Assembly: GCA_934615635.1 (NCBI GenBank)
Contig: CAKTTT010000151.1
Coordinates: forward strand, 1-5,793
Direction of reading: 5' to 3'
DNA from: an uncultured Eubacteriales bacterium
Lineage (GTDB): Bacteria > Bacillota > Clostridia > Oscillospirales > Acutalibacteraceae
DNA length: 5,793 bases
Shown here in pieces: positions 1 through 4,726 of the stretch. Under the pieces are notes generated by a model. It saw nothing but the letters and a program-made list of their open reading frames with translations, had not been told where the DNA came from and ran no database searches. Made by a program: the position numbers and the translations under genes. The stretch's first letter is position 1; each line of letters begins with the position of its first letter.

Positions 1-95
1 TTGTAAAACTGCTGCAGAAGGTTCCCCAGCATGAGCGGGAAGGCAAAGCGCAGCAGCCTTTTGGTGATGCTGCCCTCGGTTAAATCGTACTCCAC
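1..95 (-). CDS. MATE-family multidrug/Na+ antiporter, N-terminal fragment
   Basis: The first 31 codons of a membrane transporter that runs off the left edge. The translation begins MEYDLTEGSITKRLLRFAFP and continues LMLGNLLQQFY. This is the typical opening of Clostridial MATE efflux proteins: a short polar lead with a 'TEGSI' motif, then the first transmembrane helix with P-L-M-L-G-N-LLQQFYN. The start is GTG at 93-95. It is chosen because an AAAGGAG ribosome binding site sits 9 nt upstream (105-111) and no better start is in frame. Family members export drugs or metabolites in exchange for Na+ or H+; the substrate cannot be told from this piece. A plausible sigma-A promoter lies at 154-182, so the gene is probably transcribed separately from the region upstream. 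Recognition rests on about 31 residues. Confidence 0.8.
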   Translation of the reverse strand, partial: MEYDLTEGSITKRLLRFAFPLMLGNLLQQFY

Positions 96-104
96 GGCTA
101 TGCG

Positions 105-111
105 CTCCTTT
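105..111 (-). promoter_or_regulatory. Ribosome binding site of the MATE gene
   Basis: AAAGGAG on the minus strand, 9 nt before the GTG start. It decides the choice of a non-ATG start for the transporter. Confidence 0.7.
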
Positions 112-153
112 CCGGTTTGCCGACGGCCGGGGCCCGTCCGCATTACCCCGCCT

Positions 154-182
154 ATTTTACCACATAAAGAGCGGGAAGTCGA
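154..182 (-). promoter_or_regulatory. Candidate sigma-A promoter of the MATE gene
   Basis: The minus strand reads TCGACT (-35, 177-182; 4 of 6 to consensus), 17 nt, then TAAAAT (-10, 154-159; 5 of 6). The -35 box lies inside the hairpin at 170-208, so terminator and promoter would overlap. Called by eye only. Confidence 0.4.
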
Positions 183-208
183 CTGCCAAAAGCAGCCGGC
201 TTCCCGCT
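170..208. terminator. Long hairpin, probable weak terminator
   Basis: Arms 170-186 and 192-208 pair over 17 positions with one A-C mismatch and one G-T pair, around a CAAAA loop. The outer nine base pairs (AGCGGGAAG/CTTCCCGCT) are perfect. On the minus strand it is followed by CTTTAT, on the plus strand by GATTTCTGTTT, so the T-tract is poor in both directions. It lies between the broken small gene and the MATE gene and most likely ends transcripts arriving from the right. Confidence 0.5.
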
Positions 209-217
209 GATTTCTGT

Positions 218-494
218 TTAACCGATGGAATCGGTCCGATAGAGGAATTTAACGCTGCCGTCCACCCCTTCGGGGCCGCCGGCAAAGCCGGTGTACTGTC
301 TGGACGGATCCGTTACAGCTTGTATCCGGTGGGGCGGCTTTCTCCGCTCTCCGCCGAAGGTGTCGACGATTTTCCCGATTCCCCCTCCCGGCAGGCTTTT
401 ATTCCGTCCCGAAGCTGTATGGCGCCCTCCTTGAGCTGTTCCCTGCTGGTTGGCCGCTCTTCCGTCCTTGGGAAAGTGCGCCGATCCCTCCCAC
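218..494 (-). pseudogene. Possible broken or frameshifted small gene
   Basis: I do not recognise this protein. A textbook AGGAGG (503-508) stands 8 nt before a GTG at 492-494, just after the sigG terminator. That frame gives only 31 residues (MGGIGALSQGRKSGQPAGNS and 11 more) and stops at 399-401. The next frame carries a helix-like stretch, REQLKEGAIQLRDGIKACRE, ending at 313-315 and with no start codon of its own. The third frame carries IVDTFGG, then DPSRQYTGFAGGPEGVDGSV and FLYRTDSIG, and ends at a TAA at 218-220. All three segments have GC-rich third positions and plausible composition. Joining them needs two -1 shifts and would give a protein of roughly 90 residues. Either a small gene has decayed, or the 31-residue peptide is real, or the apparent coding signal is chance in GC-rich DNA. 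Confidence 0.27.
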
Positions 495-502
495 CGGCCG
501 AT

Positions 503-508
503 CCTCCT
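503..508 (-). promoter_or_regulatory. Strong ribosome binding site with no intact gene after it
   Basis: A perfect AGGAGG on the minus strand, 8 nt before the GTG at 492-494. It is the best argument that a translated reading frame exists, or once existed, between sigG and the MATE gene. No promoter is evident between it and the sigG terminator, so expression would depend on read-through. Confidence 0.5.
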
Positions 509-512
509 ATGT

Positions 513-558
513 AAAAAGCAACCGGTTTGCGGATAAAGCTGCAAACCGGTTGCTTTTT
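513..558. terminator. Rho-independent terminator of sigG
   Basis: Arms AAAAAGCAACCGGTTTGC (513-530) and its exact complement (541-558) form a perfect 18-bp stem around a 10-nt loop. On the minus strand the stem ends in TTTTT, and the outer A-T pairs supply a T-tract on the plus strand too, so it could work in both directions. The sigG stop codon (557-559) lies at the base of the stem, leaving no spacer between coding sequence and terminator. Confidence 0.9.
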
Positions 559-1324
559 ATATCTGTTTTTTTATCCTGTCCAAAGCGCCCTTTTCCAGCC
601 GGCTGACTTGGGCTTGGGAGATGCCGATTTCATTGGATACCTCCACCTGGGTCATGCCTTTGAAGAAACGAAGGTTGAGGATGCGCTTCTCCCGGTTGCT
701 CAGGCTGCGGATGGCCTCCTTCAGGGCGATTTCGTCCAACCAGTTTTTATCGTCGTTATGATCTCCTACCTGATCCATCACATAAATGGTGTCTCCGCCG
801 TCGGAATACACCGGTTCATAGAGGGAGACCGGATCCACGATCGCCTCCAACGCCATCACCACCTCCTCTTTGGGGAGATCCAGCTCGCGGGCGATCTCCT
901 CCACCGTGGGATCCCGGAGCTTTTCGGTGGTGAGCCGTTCCTTGACCTGCATCGCCCGATAGGCGGTATCCCGCACCGAGCGGCTGATTCGTATGGCGTT
1001 ATTGTCCCGCAGATAGCGGCGGATTTCCCCGATAATCATGGGAACGGCATAGGTGGAAAACCGGACGTTCTGGCTGATATCGAAGTTATCAATGGACTTG
1101 ATGAGACCGATACAGCCCACCTGAAAGAGATCGTCCAGGTTTTCCCCTCTTTGGGTGAAACGCTGGATAACGCTGAGCACCAGCCGAAGATTACCGTTTA
1201 CCAGCTCCTCCCGGGCTTTTCGGTCGCCCGCGTGCATACGTTTGAGCAGCTGCATCTTCTCATTTTCCGTCAGGACCTTCAGATTGGCTGTGTTGACCCC
1301 GCATATTTCCACCTTGTTATACAA
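557..1324 (-). CDS. sigG: RNA polymerase sporulation sigma factor SigG (sigma-G)
   Basis: A sigma-70-family factor that directs late forespore transcription during endospore formation. The 255 residues match the usual length and align throughout with Bacillus subtilis sigma-G from memory. The N-terminal KVEICGV signature is at residues 4-10. Region 2 (about 40-107) contains LVNGNLRLVLSVIQRF, DDLFQVGCIGL and FSTYAVPMIIGEIRRYLRDN. Region 3 follows at about 115-190, with DPVSLYEPVYSDGGD. Region 4 (about 205-252) carries the helix-turn-helix MTQVEVSNEIGISQAQVSRLEK. Asn43, in LVNGN, corresponds to the Asn that in B. subtilis separates sigma-G from sigma-F for binding of the anti-sigma factor CsfB/Gin; this supports sigma-G rather than sigma-F. 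The start is TTG at 1322-1324, because an in-frame TGA lies three codons upstream and no other start intervenes. A GAGGGG ribosome binding site lies about 12 nt away, rather distant. Terminators at 513-558 and 1442-1476 flank it, so it appears monocistronic. Confidence 0.97.
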   Translation of the reverse strand: MYNKVEICGVNTANLKVLTENEKMQLLKRMHAGDRKAREELVNGNLRLVLSVIQRFTQRGENLDDLFQVGCIGLIKSIDNFDISQNVRFSTYAVPMIIGEIRRYLRDNNAIRISRSVRDTAYRAMQVKERLTTEKLRDPTVEEIARELDLPKEEVVMALEAIVDPVSLYEPVYSDGGDTIYVMDQVGDHNDDKNWLDEIALKEAIRSLSNREKRILNLRFFKGMTQVEVSNEIGISQAQVSRLEKGALDRIKKQI

Positions 1325-1336
1325 GCACGGTCACGT

Positions 1337-1343
1337 CCCCTCT
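1337..1343 (-). promoter_or_regulatory. Ribosome binding site of sigG
   Basis: AGAGGGG on the minus strand, 12 nt before the TTG start. The long spacing and TTG start suggest modest translation initiation, plausible for a factor whose premature activity is harmful. Confidence 0.5.
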
Positions 1344-1348
1344 GCACA

Positions 1349-1364
1349 TGGAAGTATACTTCCA
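1349..1364. repeat. Perfect 16-bp palindrome in the sigG leader
   Basis: TGGAAGTATACTTCCA is a perfect inverted repeat with no spacer. It touches the -10 element of the candidate sigG promoter and covers the expected transcription start. It could be an operator for a dimeric regulator or a small hairpin at the 5' end of the mRNA. I know of no named regulator for it. Confidence 0.6.
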
Positions 1365-1391
1365 GTATTGCCATCTAAAGGGAAACCATAC
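1363..1391 (-). promoter_or_regulatory. Candidate sigma-F/sigma-G promoter of sigG
   Basis: The minus strand reads GTATG (1387-1391), 14 nt, then GGCAATACTG (1363-1372). The -10 matches the B. subtilis sigma-F pattern GGNNANANTR at every fixed position. GTATG fits the sigma-G -35 GHATR fully and the sigma-F GYATA at 4 of 5. Sigma-F normally starts sigG transcription and sigma-G then amplifies it, so this is where such a promoter is expected. The spacing is about one base short of the usual sigma-F arrangement. Confidence 0.55.
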
Positions 1392-1441
1392 GCGGCTTGT
1401 ATTGGAAAAATATTTTATCGGCCGACAGGATTTGCGCGACA

Positions 1442-1476
1442 AAAAAGAAGCGCCGGGTTAAACGGCGCTTCTTTTT
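1442..1476. terminator. Rho-independent terminator after the GGDEF-EAL gene
   Basis: Arms AAAAAGAAGCGCCG (1442-1455) and its exact complement (1463-1476) form a perfect 14-bp stem around a 7-nt loop. The minus strand continues with T residues (TTCTTTTTT), making a strong terminator about 106 nt after the stop codon of the phosphodiesterase gene. The sequence is symmetric enough to act in both directions. It separates that gene from the sigG promoter. Confidence 0.9.
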
Positions 1477-1498
1477 CGCTGGGGTTGTATTGGTTTTT

Positions 1499-1522
1499 GC
1501 GGCCGGCGAAAAACGCCGCCGC
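1499..1522. other. GC-rich hairpin in the 3' untranslated region
   Basis: Nine G-C pairs (1499-1508 with 1514-1522, one bulged C at 1504) close an AAAAA loop. No T-tract follows on either strand, so it is not a terminator itself. It lies between the stop codon of the GGDEF-EAL gene and the terminator at 1442-1476 and may protect the 3' end of that transcript. Confidence 0.45.
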
Positions 1523-1581
1523 GGGGATAGACGCGGATGCGGGCGGTGGGAAATAGCCTTATCCGCAGGAAGCCGGGCGGA

Positions 1582-3813
1582 TTATTCCCGCTCTTTCACC
1601 CACTGGGAGAATTCCGGCTCGGGCATGGGCTTCGCGTATACGTAGCCCTGTACCATGTCGCAGCGGATACGGCGGAGAAACTCCAGTTGGTCCGGCGATT
1701 CGATTCCCTCCGCCACCGTTCGAATATGCAGGTTCCGGCACAGATTGACCATCGACTCCACAACCGCTTCTGAACGGGCGTCTCCGTTAAAAAATATGCG
1801 GTCCAGCTTGACGGTATCCACGTCCAGCTCGCTGAGCAGCCCCAATGAGGAGTAGCCGAAACCGAAATCATCCAGAGAGCAGAGGAAGCCCATTTTGTGC
1901 ATTTGCGTTATAACGCTTTTGACATATTGGATTTCTCCGCCGTCAAACACAATGGATTCGGTCAGCTCCAGCTCCATCACATTCCGGGAAAGATGATGAC
2001 GCTTTCTCACTTCGTCGAATTCATGGAGGAAGTCATGATCCCTGAAGTTTTGCCGGGAAAGATTGACGGAAATCGGGAAAAGCGTCAGCCCCTGCCGCTG
2101 CCTTTTTTCCTGGAAGGCGCATACCTCCTCGAACACAAACCGATCCAGCCGGCAGATGGCCCCGTTTCGCTCGAAAAGTGGCACGAATTCGGCAGGGGAG
2201 ATCAACCCCCGCTGGGGATGCCGCCACCGGATCAGCGCTTCCGCACCGCCGATTTTTCCGCTGTCCAGAAGAATCTTCGGCTGCAGATAGACCCGGAAGT
2301 CTCCGTTTTCCAGAGAACTGTCCAGCAGATCGAACAGCTCCCGCTCCTGCTTTAGGCGGAGGATCAGGGCATCGTTGTAAAACACAAAGCCCTGATCGTT
2401 TTCCGGCGTGACGTTGCTGCGGGCGATATTCGCCCGATCCTGTATGGCGCGGATTTCCAGGCTGGGGTCGTCCACCAGGTAGATTCCCTGCAGGAGGCGG
2501 AAGCGGTAGAGCGGCTGCGTTCCCGAATTATAAGCGTTGACGGCCTGGATCATGGCGTCCAGCCTCTCCTGCGCCGCTTCCGGACGGCTTTCCTTTAGAC
2601 AGAGGTAAAAATTATCCGCCTCCCCGCGGGCGATGATCTCGCCGTCGCGCAGCTGCTTCTCCAGCGTCCGGTAGATATATCGCAGCGCGTTGTCACCCTC
2701 GCCGCGCCCGTAGTTTTCATTGATCAGCTTGAAATCCTTGATGTTGAGGGATACCATGCAATAGGTGGAAGGAGGCGCTTCACGAATCGCCTCCTCACAC
2801 ACCTGCAGAAAGCGGAGGTTGTTCATTTTACCCGTGATGGGATCCTCAAAAACCGTTTTATCCAAGTGCCGGCGGTAGCTTTTGTAAAAATAGAGCATCA
2901 GCAGAATGATGACGGAAAAGGTCAGCAGAGTCGCGCCGGTGATCAGCAGGGTGGCCAGCAGGTTTTGATTGATTTCCCTGGAGATGATGTCGGCGGGGAT
3001 CAGGGTGAGCAGTATCCAATCGTAGGCGCTGAGCACGTTATAAGACATCAGAACCTGCTGCCCGTCTACGGTGGTAAAAGCCAGGTCGCCGTCCACACCG
3101 CTACGCATATTGCGCTTCATCTGTTCGATATCCCGCACAAGGGCGGCATCTCGGTTATCCTGAAAGACGTCGTCCAAGGCCAGAAAGAAACGGAGATCGG
3201 TGGGAGAAATGAGCACCTGGCCCTCCTGATCGATAATACAGGAAACCCCTTGTCCCCCGAAGCTGCCGCTGTCGATGAACGCCTGCATGTTTTTCCGGTC
3301 GCGGGCGCCGGCCAATACGCCGGTTACCGCTCCGCCCTGCCACATCGGAATGGTATACAGCACCGTCTGCCCCTCGAGAAAAGCGACGGAGGGTTCCCCT
3401 TTCATCGACTGTTGGAAGGCGGAGAGATGGCTGAGATTCGTTTCTAATCCGTCGGCGTGGCAGACGTTTCCTCTCGCATCCATCTCTACCAGATAGGTAA
3501 AGCCCAGCATGGGCGCCTTTCTCTCCAGAAACTCATGCCTTTCGGCGAGGGTATCCATCCGCGCAAGGCTGTCCTCCAGCATGGTCAGATTCTCGGTCAC
3601 CTTTGCCAGACGATAGTCGATATTTTTAGCGACCTCTAAGGACACGTCCTTCATGTAGGCGTTGGTCCGTTTGTCAATGGTTTTTTCCAGATGCCCCACA
3701 TTCACGACTGTAACCACGGATATGGCAAGAATCAATATGACGATTATACCAAACAGCCACCACCGGGGGCGCTGCTCCCTTCTCAGTTCAGCCTTTTTAT
3801 CAAATGGCTTCAT
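1582..3813 (-). CDS. Membrane sensor with Cache, degenerate GGDEF and intact EAL domains; probable c-di-GMP phosphodiesterase
   Basis: Probably hydrolyses cyclic di-GMP to pGpG at the inner face of the membrane in response to an external ligand. The 743 residues show, in order: a basic N-terminus, transmembrane helix 1 (about 19-40), an extracytoplasmic Cache-like domain (about 41-283), helix 2 (about 285-310), GGDEF (about 318-480) and EAL (about 490-738). The GGDEF site reads EADNF (398-402), and the inhibitory RxxD site is RDGE (389-392), so cyclase activity is unlikely; such domains can bind GTP and regulate the EAL partner. The EAL domain keeps every catalytic residue I can check: Glu525 (EALIRW), Asn584, Glu616 (ELTES), Asp648-Asp649 (DDFGFGYSS), Lys669, Glu702 (AEGIES) and Gln722. 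The ATG start has AGGAG 5 nt upstream. The gene stands alone between terminator 1442-1476 and a 271-nt leader. The ligand is unknown; the target may be motility, adhesion or sporulation. Confidence 0.93.
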   Translation of the reverse strand: MKPFDKKAELRREQRPRWWLFGIIVILILAISVVTVVNVGHLEKTIDKRTNAYMKDVSLEVAKNIDYRLAKVTENLTMLEDSLARMDTLAERHEFLERKAPMLGFTYLVEMDARGNVCHADGLETNLSHLSAFQQSMKGEPSVAFLEGQTVLYTIPMWQGGAVTGVLAGARDRKNMQAFIDSGSFGGQGVSCIIDQEGQVLISPTDLRFFLALDDVFQDNRDAALVRDIEQMKRNMRSGVDGDLAFTTVDGQQVLMSYNVLSAYDWILLTLIPADIISREINQNLLATLLITGATLLTFSVIILLMLYFYKSYRRHLDKTVFEDPITGKMNNLRFLQVCEEAIREAPPSTYCMVSLNIKDFKLINENYGRGEGDNALRYIYRTLEKQLRDGEIIARGEADNFYLCLKESRPEAAQERLDAMIQAVNAYNSGTQPLYRFRLLQGIYLVDDPSLEIRAIQDRANIARSNVTPENDQGFVFYNDALILRLKQERELFDLLDSSLENGDFRVYLQPKILLDSGKIGGAEALIRWRHPQRGLISPAEFVPLFERNGAICRLDRFVFEEVCAFQEKRQRQGLTLFPISVNLSRQNFRDHDFLHEFDEVRKRHHLSRNVMELELTESIVFDGGEIQYVKSVITQMHKMGFLCSLDDFGFGYSSLGLLSELDVDTVKLDRIFFNGDARSEAVVESMVNLCRNLHIRTVAEGIESPDQLEFLRRIRCDMVQGYVYAKPMPEPEFSQWVKERE

Positions 3814-3815
3814 TG

Positions 3816-3824
3816 CCTCTCCTC
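3816..3824 (-). promoter_or_regulatory. Ribosome binding site of the GGDEF-EAL gene
   Basis: GAGGAGAGG on the minus strand immediately before the ATG at 3811-3813. It confirms this start, which also places a proper basic N-terminus ahead of the first membrane helix. Confidence 0.7.
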
Positions 3825-3861
3825 ACCGCTTTCCCTATGACGGCGTCGTCGCAATATAGAT

Positions 3862-3890
3862 ATGATATCAAAAAAAGAGCGAAGATACAA
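3862..3890 (-). promoter_or_regulatory. Weak candidate promoter of the GGDEF-EAL gene
   Basis: The minus strand reads TTGTAT (3885-3890; 3 of 6), 17 nt, then TATCAT (3862-3867; 5 of 6), about 50 nt before the start codon. The surroundings are AT-rich against a GC-rich background, as expected of a promoter, but the -35 box is poor. The rest of 3814-4084 shows no gene. It contains an inverted repeat TAGGAA-N11-TTCCTA at 3952-3974 and no convincing terminator for the gene ending at 4085. Confidence 0.3.
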
Positions 3891-4084
3891 CCGGGATTTC
3901 TATACAAAAGGAAAGTTTCATCGAAAAAGGGCGAAAGGGATCGTCTATTTATAGGAATTTTCCTGAATTTCCTACTACAGCGGCGGCCCGGGTGCCGTTG
4001 CGACATCGGATGAGGGATTGGAACCTCCGTTATTCACAAAAAGCTTACGGCGTTGTAGAGGATTGAAAAAACATCCCCGCAATT

Positions 4085-4648
4085 CTATATTCTTTCCACA
4101 GGTATGGCGGTTCTCGCTCCGGTTTCTGCTTCGGCCCCCATTCCCAAAACGGGCGCATTCTCGGATTTTCTCCATCCGTACCGTTCAAAGGGATATTTTT
4201 CTATCGCCTCGTTGAGAATCCCGATGGCTATCGGAAAATCATTCTGGTCATCGAACGGCATACCGTTAAAATACAGATAGGTACAGGGCGGCAGTTCGGC
4301 AATCTCATAGCCGGCCGGAAGCGGTTTGTTGTAATCAAGCGGAACCTCAACAAAAAATGCGTTGCCAGTCGTGCCGGGTTGGATTAAGAATTGAGGCAAC
4401 CGGCCTCCGGCGGCGGAGTCAAATGCTTCGGGAATGCTGTTATAAAATCTTTCCCAGTCGCATCCCACTTCTTCACATGCCGAAAAATAGTCTGTCGCAT
4501 TGTATCTCAAAAAAATCAACCTTCGCGCAGGACGCTCTACAATCGAAACGGTAACGGTTCCTGATACGCGTTCTTTTTCCATCGGGTTTATGCCTTCTTT
4601 CAATATAGTAGGCTTTAATAGTAGATTATAAGGAGCGTTCATCGCCAA
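4085..4648 (-). CDS. GyrI-like/AraC effector-binding domain protein, probable C-terminal remnant of an AraC-type regulator
   Basis: Probably a cytoplasmic small-molecule-binding domain. It resembles the C-terminal half of Clostridial AraC-type activators: PARRLIFLRYNATDYFSACE, then WERFYNSIPEAFD, FFVEVPLDYNKPLPAGYEIAELPP and a closing GAEAETGARTAIPVERI. The long form from TTG at 4648 is 187 residues. Its first 20 residues (APYNLLLKPTIL) look like the linker that normally follows the helix-turn-helix domain. That domain is absent: the region upstream is short and contains stops. Translation may instead begin at ATG 4580-4582, giving 165 residues with GAAGG 11 nt upstream and a TATAAT box at 4625-4630. 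That would yield a tidy single-domain protein. Stand-alone GyrI-like proteins exist, some sequestering drugs or toxins, so function is possible. I favour a truncated regulator. It ends in TAG, and GC content is lower than in sigG. Confidence 0.75.
   Translation of the reverse strand: MAMNAPYNLLLKPTILKEGINPMEKERVSGTVTVSIVERPARRLIFLRYNATDYFSACEEVGCDWERFYNSIPEAFDSAAGGRLPQFLIQPGTTGNAFFVEVPLDYNKPLPAGYEIAELPPCTYLYFNGMPFDDQNDFPIAIGILNEAIEKYPFERYGWRKSENAPVLGMGAEAETGARTAIPVERI
4593..4598 (-). promoter_or_regulatory. Ribosome binding site favouring the shorter start of the GyrI-like gene
   Basis: AGAAGG on the minus strand, 10 nt before the internal ATG at 4580-4582. The upstream TTG and ATG candidates have only AGG-like matches, so this site argues for a 165-residue product. 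Confidence 0.4.
4625..4630 (-). promoter_or_regulatory. Isolated TATAAT box inside the 5' end of the GyrI-like reading frame
   Basis: A perfect -10 hexamer about 42 nt before the ATG at 4580-4582, with no good -35 at 16-18 nt spacing. If active it would give a short leader for the 165-residue form. A chance occurrence is quite possible. Confidence 0.22.
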
Positions 4649-4652
4649 ACGC

Positions 4653-4715
4653 CTAATGCTGAATAGAAGTGGTATACTTTGTCGATGGAGTCGCGGTGAC
4701 GAGGTGAAGCGACAT
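4653..4715 (-). other. Spacer with a 20-codon reading frame between the two damaged genes
   Basis: The 78-nt gap between the TAA ending the upstream gene and the TTG at 4648 contains ATG at 4713-4715, then 20 codons (MSLHLVTATPSTKYTTSIQH) and TAG. No ribosome binding site precedes it, so translation is doubtful. The segment contains GTCGC...GCGAC short inverted arms (4681-4704). It lies where the DNA-binding half of the AraC-type regulator would be expected, so it may mark a deletion or insertion junction. Confidence 0.25.
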
Positions 4716-4726
4716 AAGTAGTTTCA

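Noticed and set aside
218..512. Riboswitch or structured RNA between sigG and the MATE gene
   Set aside because: Apart from the flanking terminators I see no conserved aptamer core or nested stems that match a known class.
218..544. Minus-strand 108-codon frame beginning at TTG 542-544
   Set aside because: Its start lies inside the sigG terminator stem with no ribosome binding site, so the full-length reading is not credible; only its C-terminal part looks coding.
527..1378. 283-codon open frame on the plus strand opposite sigG
   Set aside because: It is the antisense of a clearly recognised sigma factor, has no protein-like domain pattern and crosses the terminator; open only because of GC-rich codon structure.
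1499..1522. Second terminator downstream of the GGDEF-EAL gene
   Set aside because: The hairpin is strong, but no T-run follows it on either strand in the direction that would matter.
2866..3447. 193-codon open frame on the plus strand opposite the Cache domain
   Set aside because: It is the shadow of the GGDEF-EAL gene, which has clear domains and a ribosome binding site; no independent support.
3978..4000. Hairpin CAGCGGC...GCCGTTG as a terminator for the GyrI-like gene
   Set aside because: The stem is only 7 bp with a G-T pair, has no T-tract and lies about 85 nt downstream.
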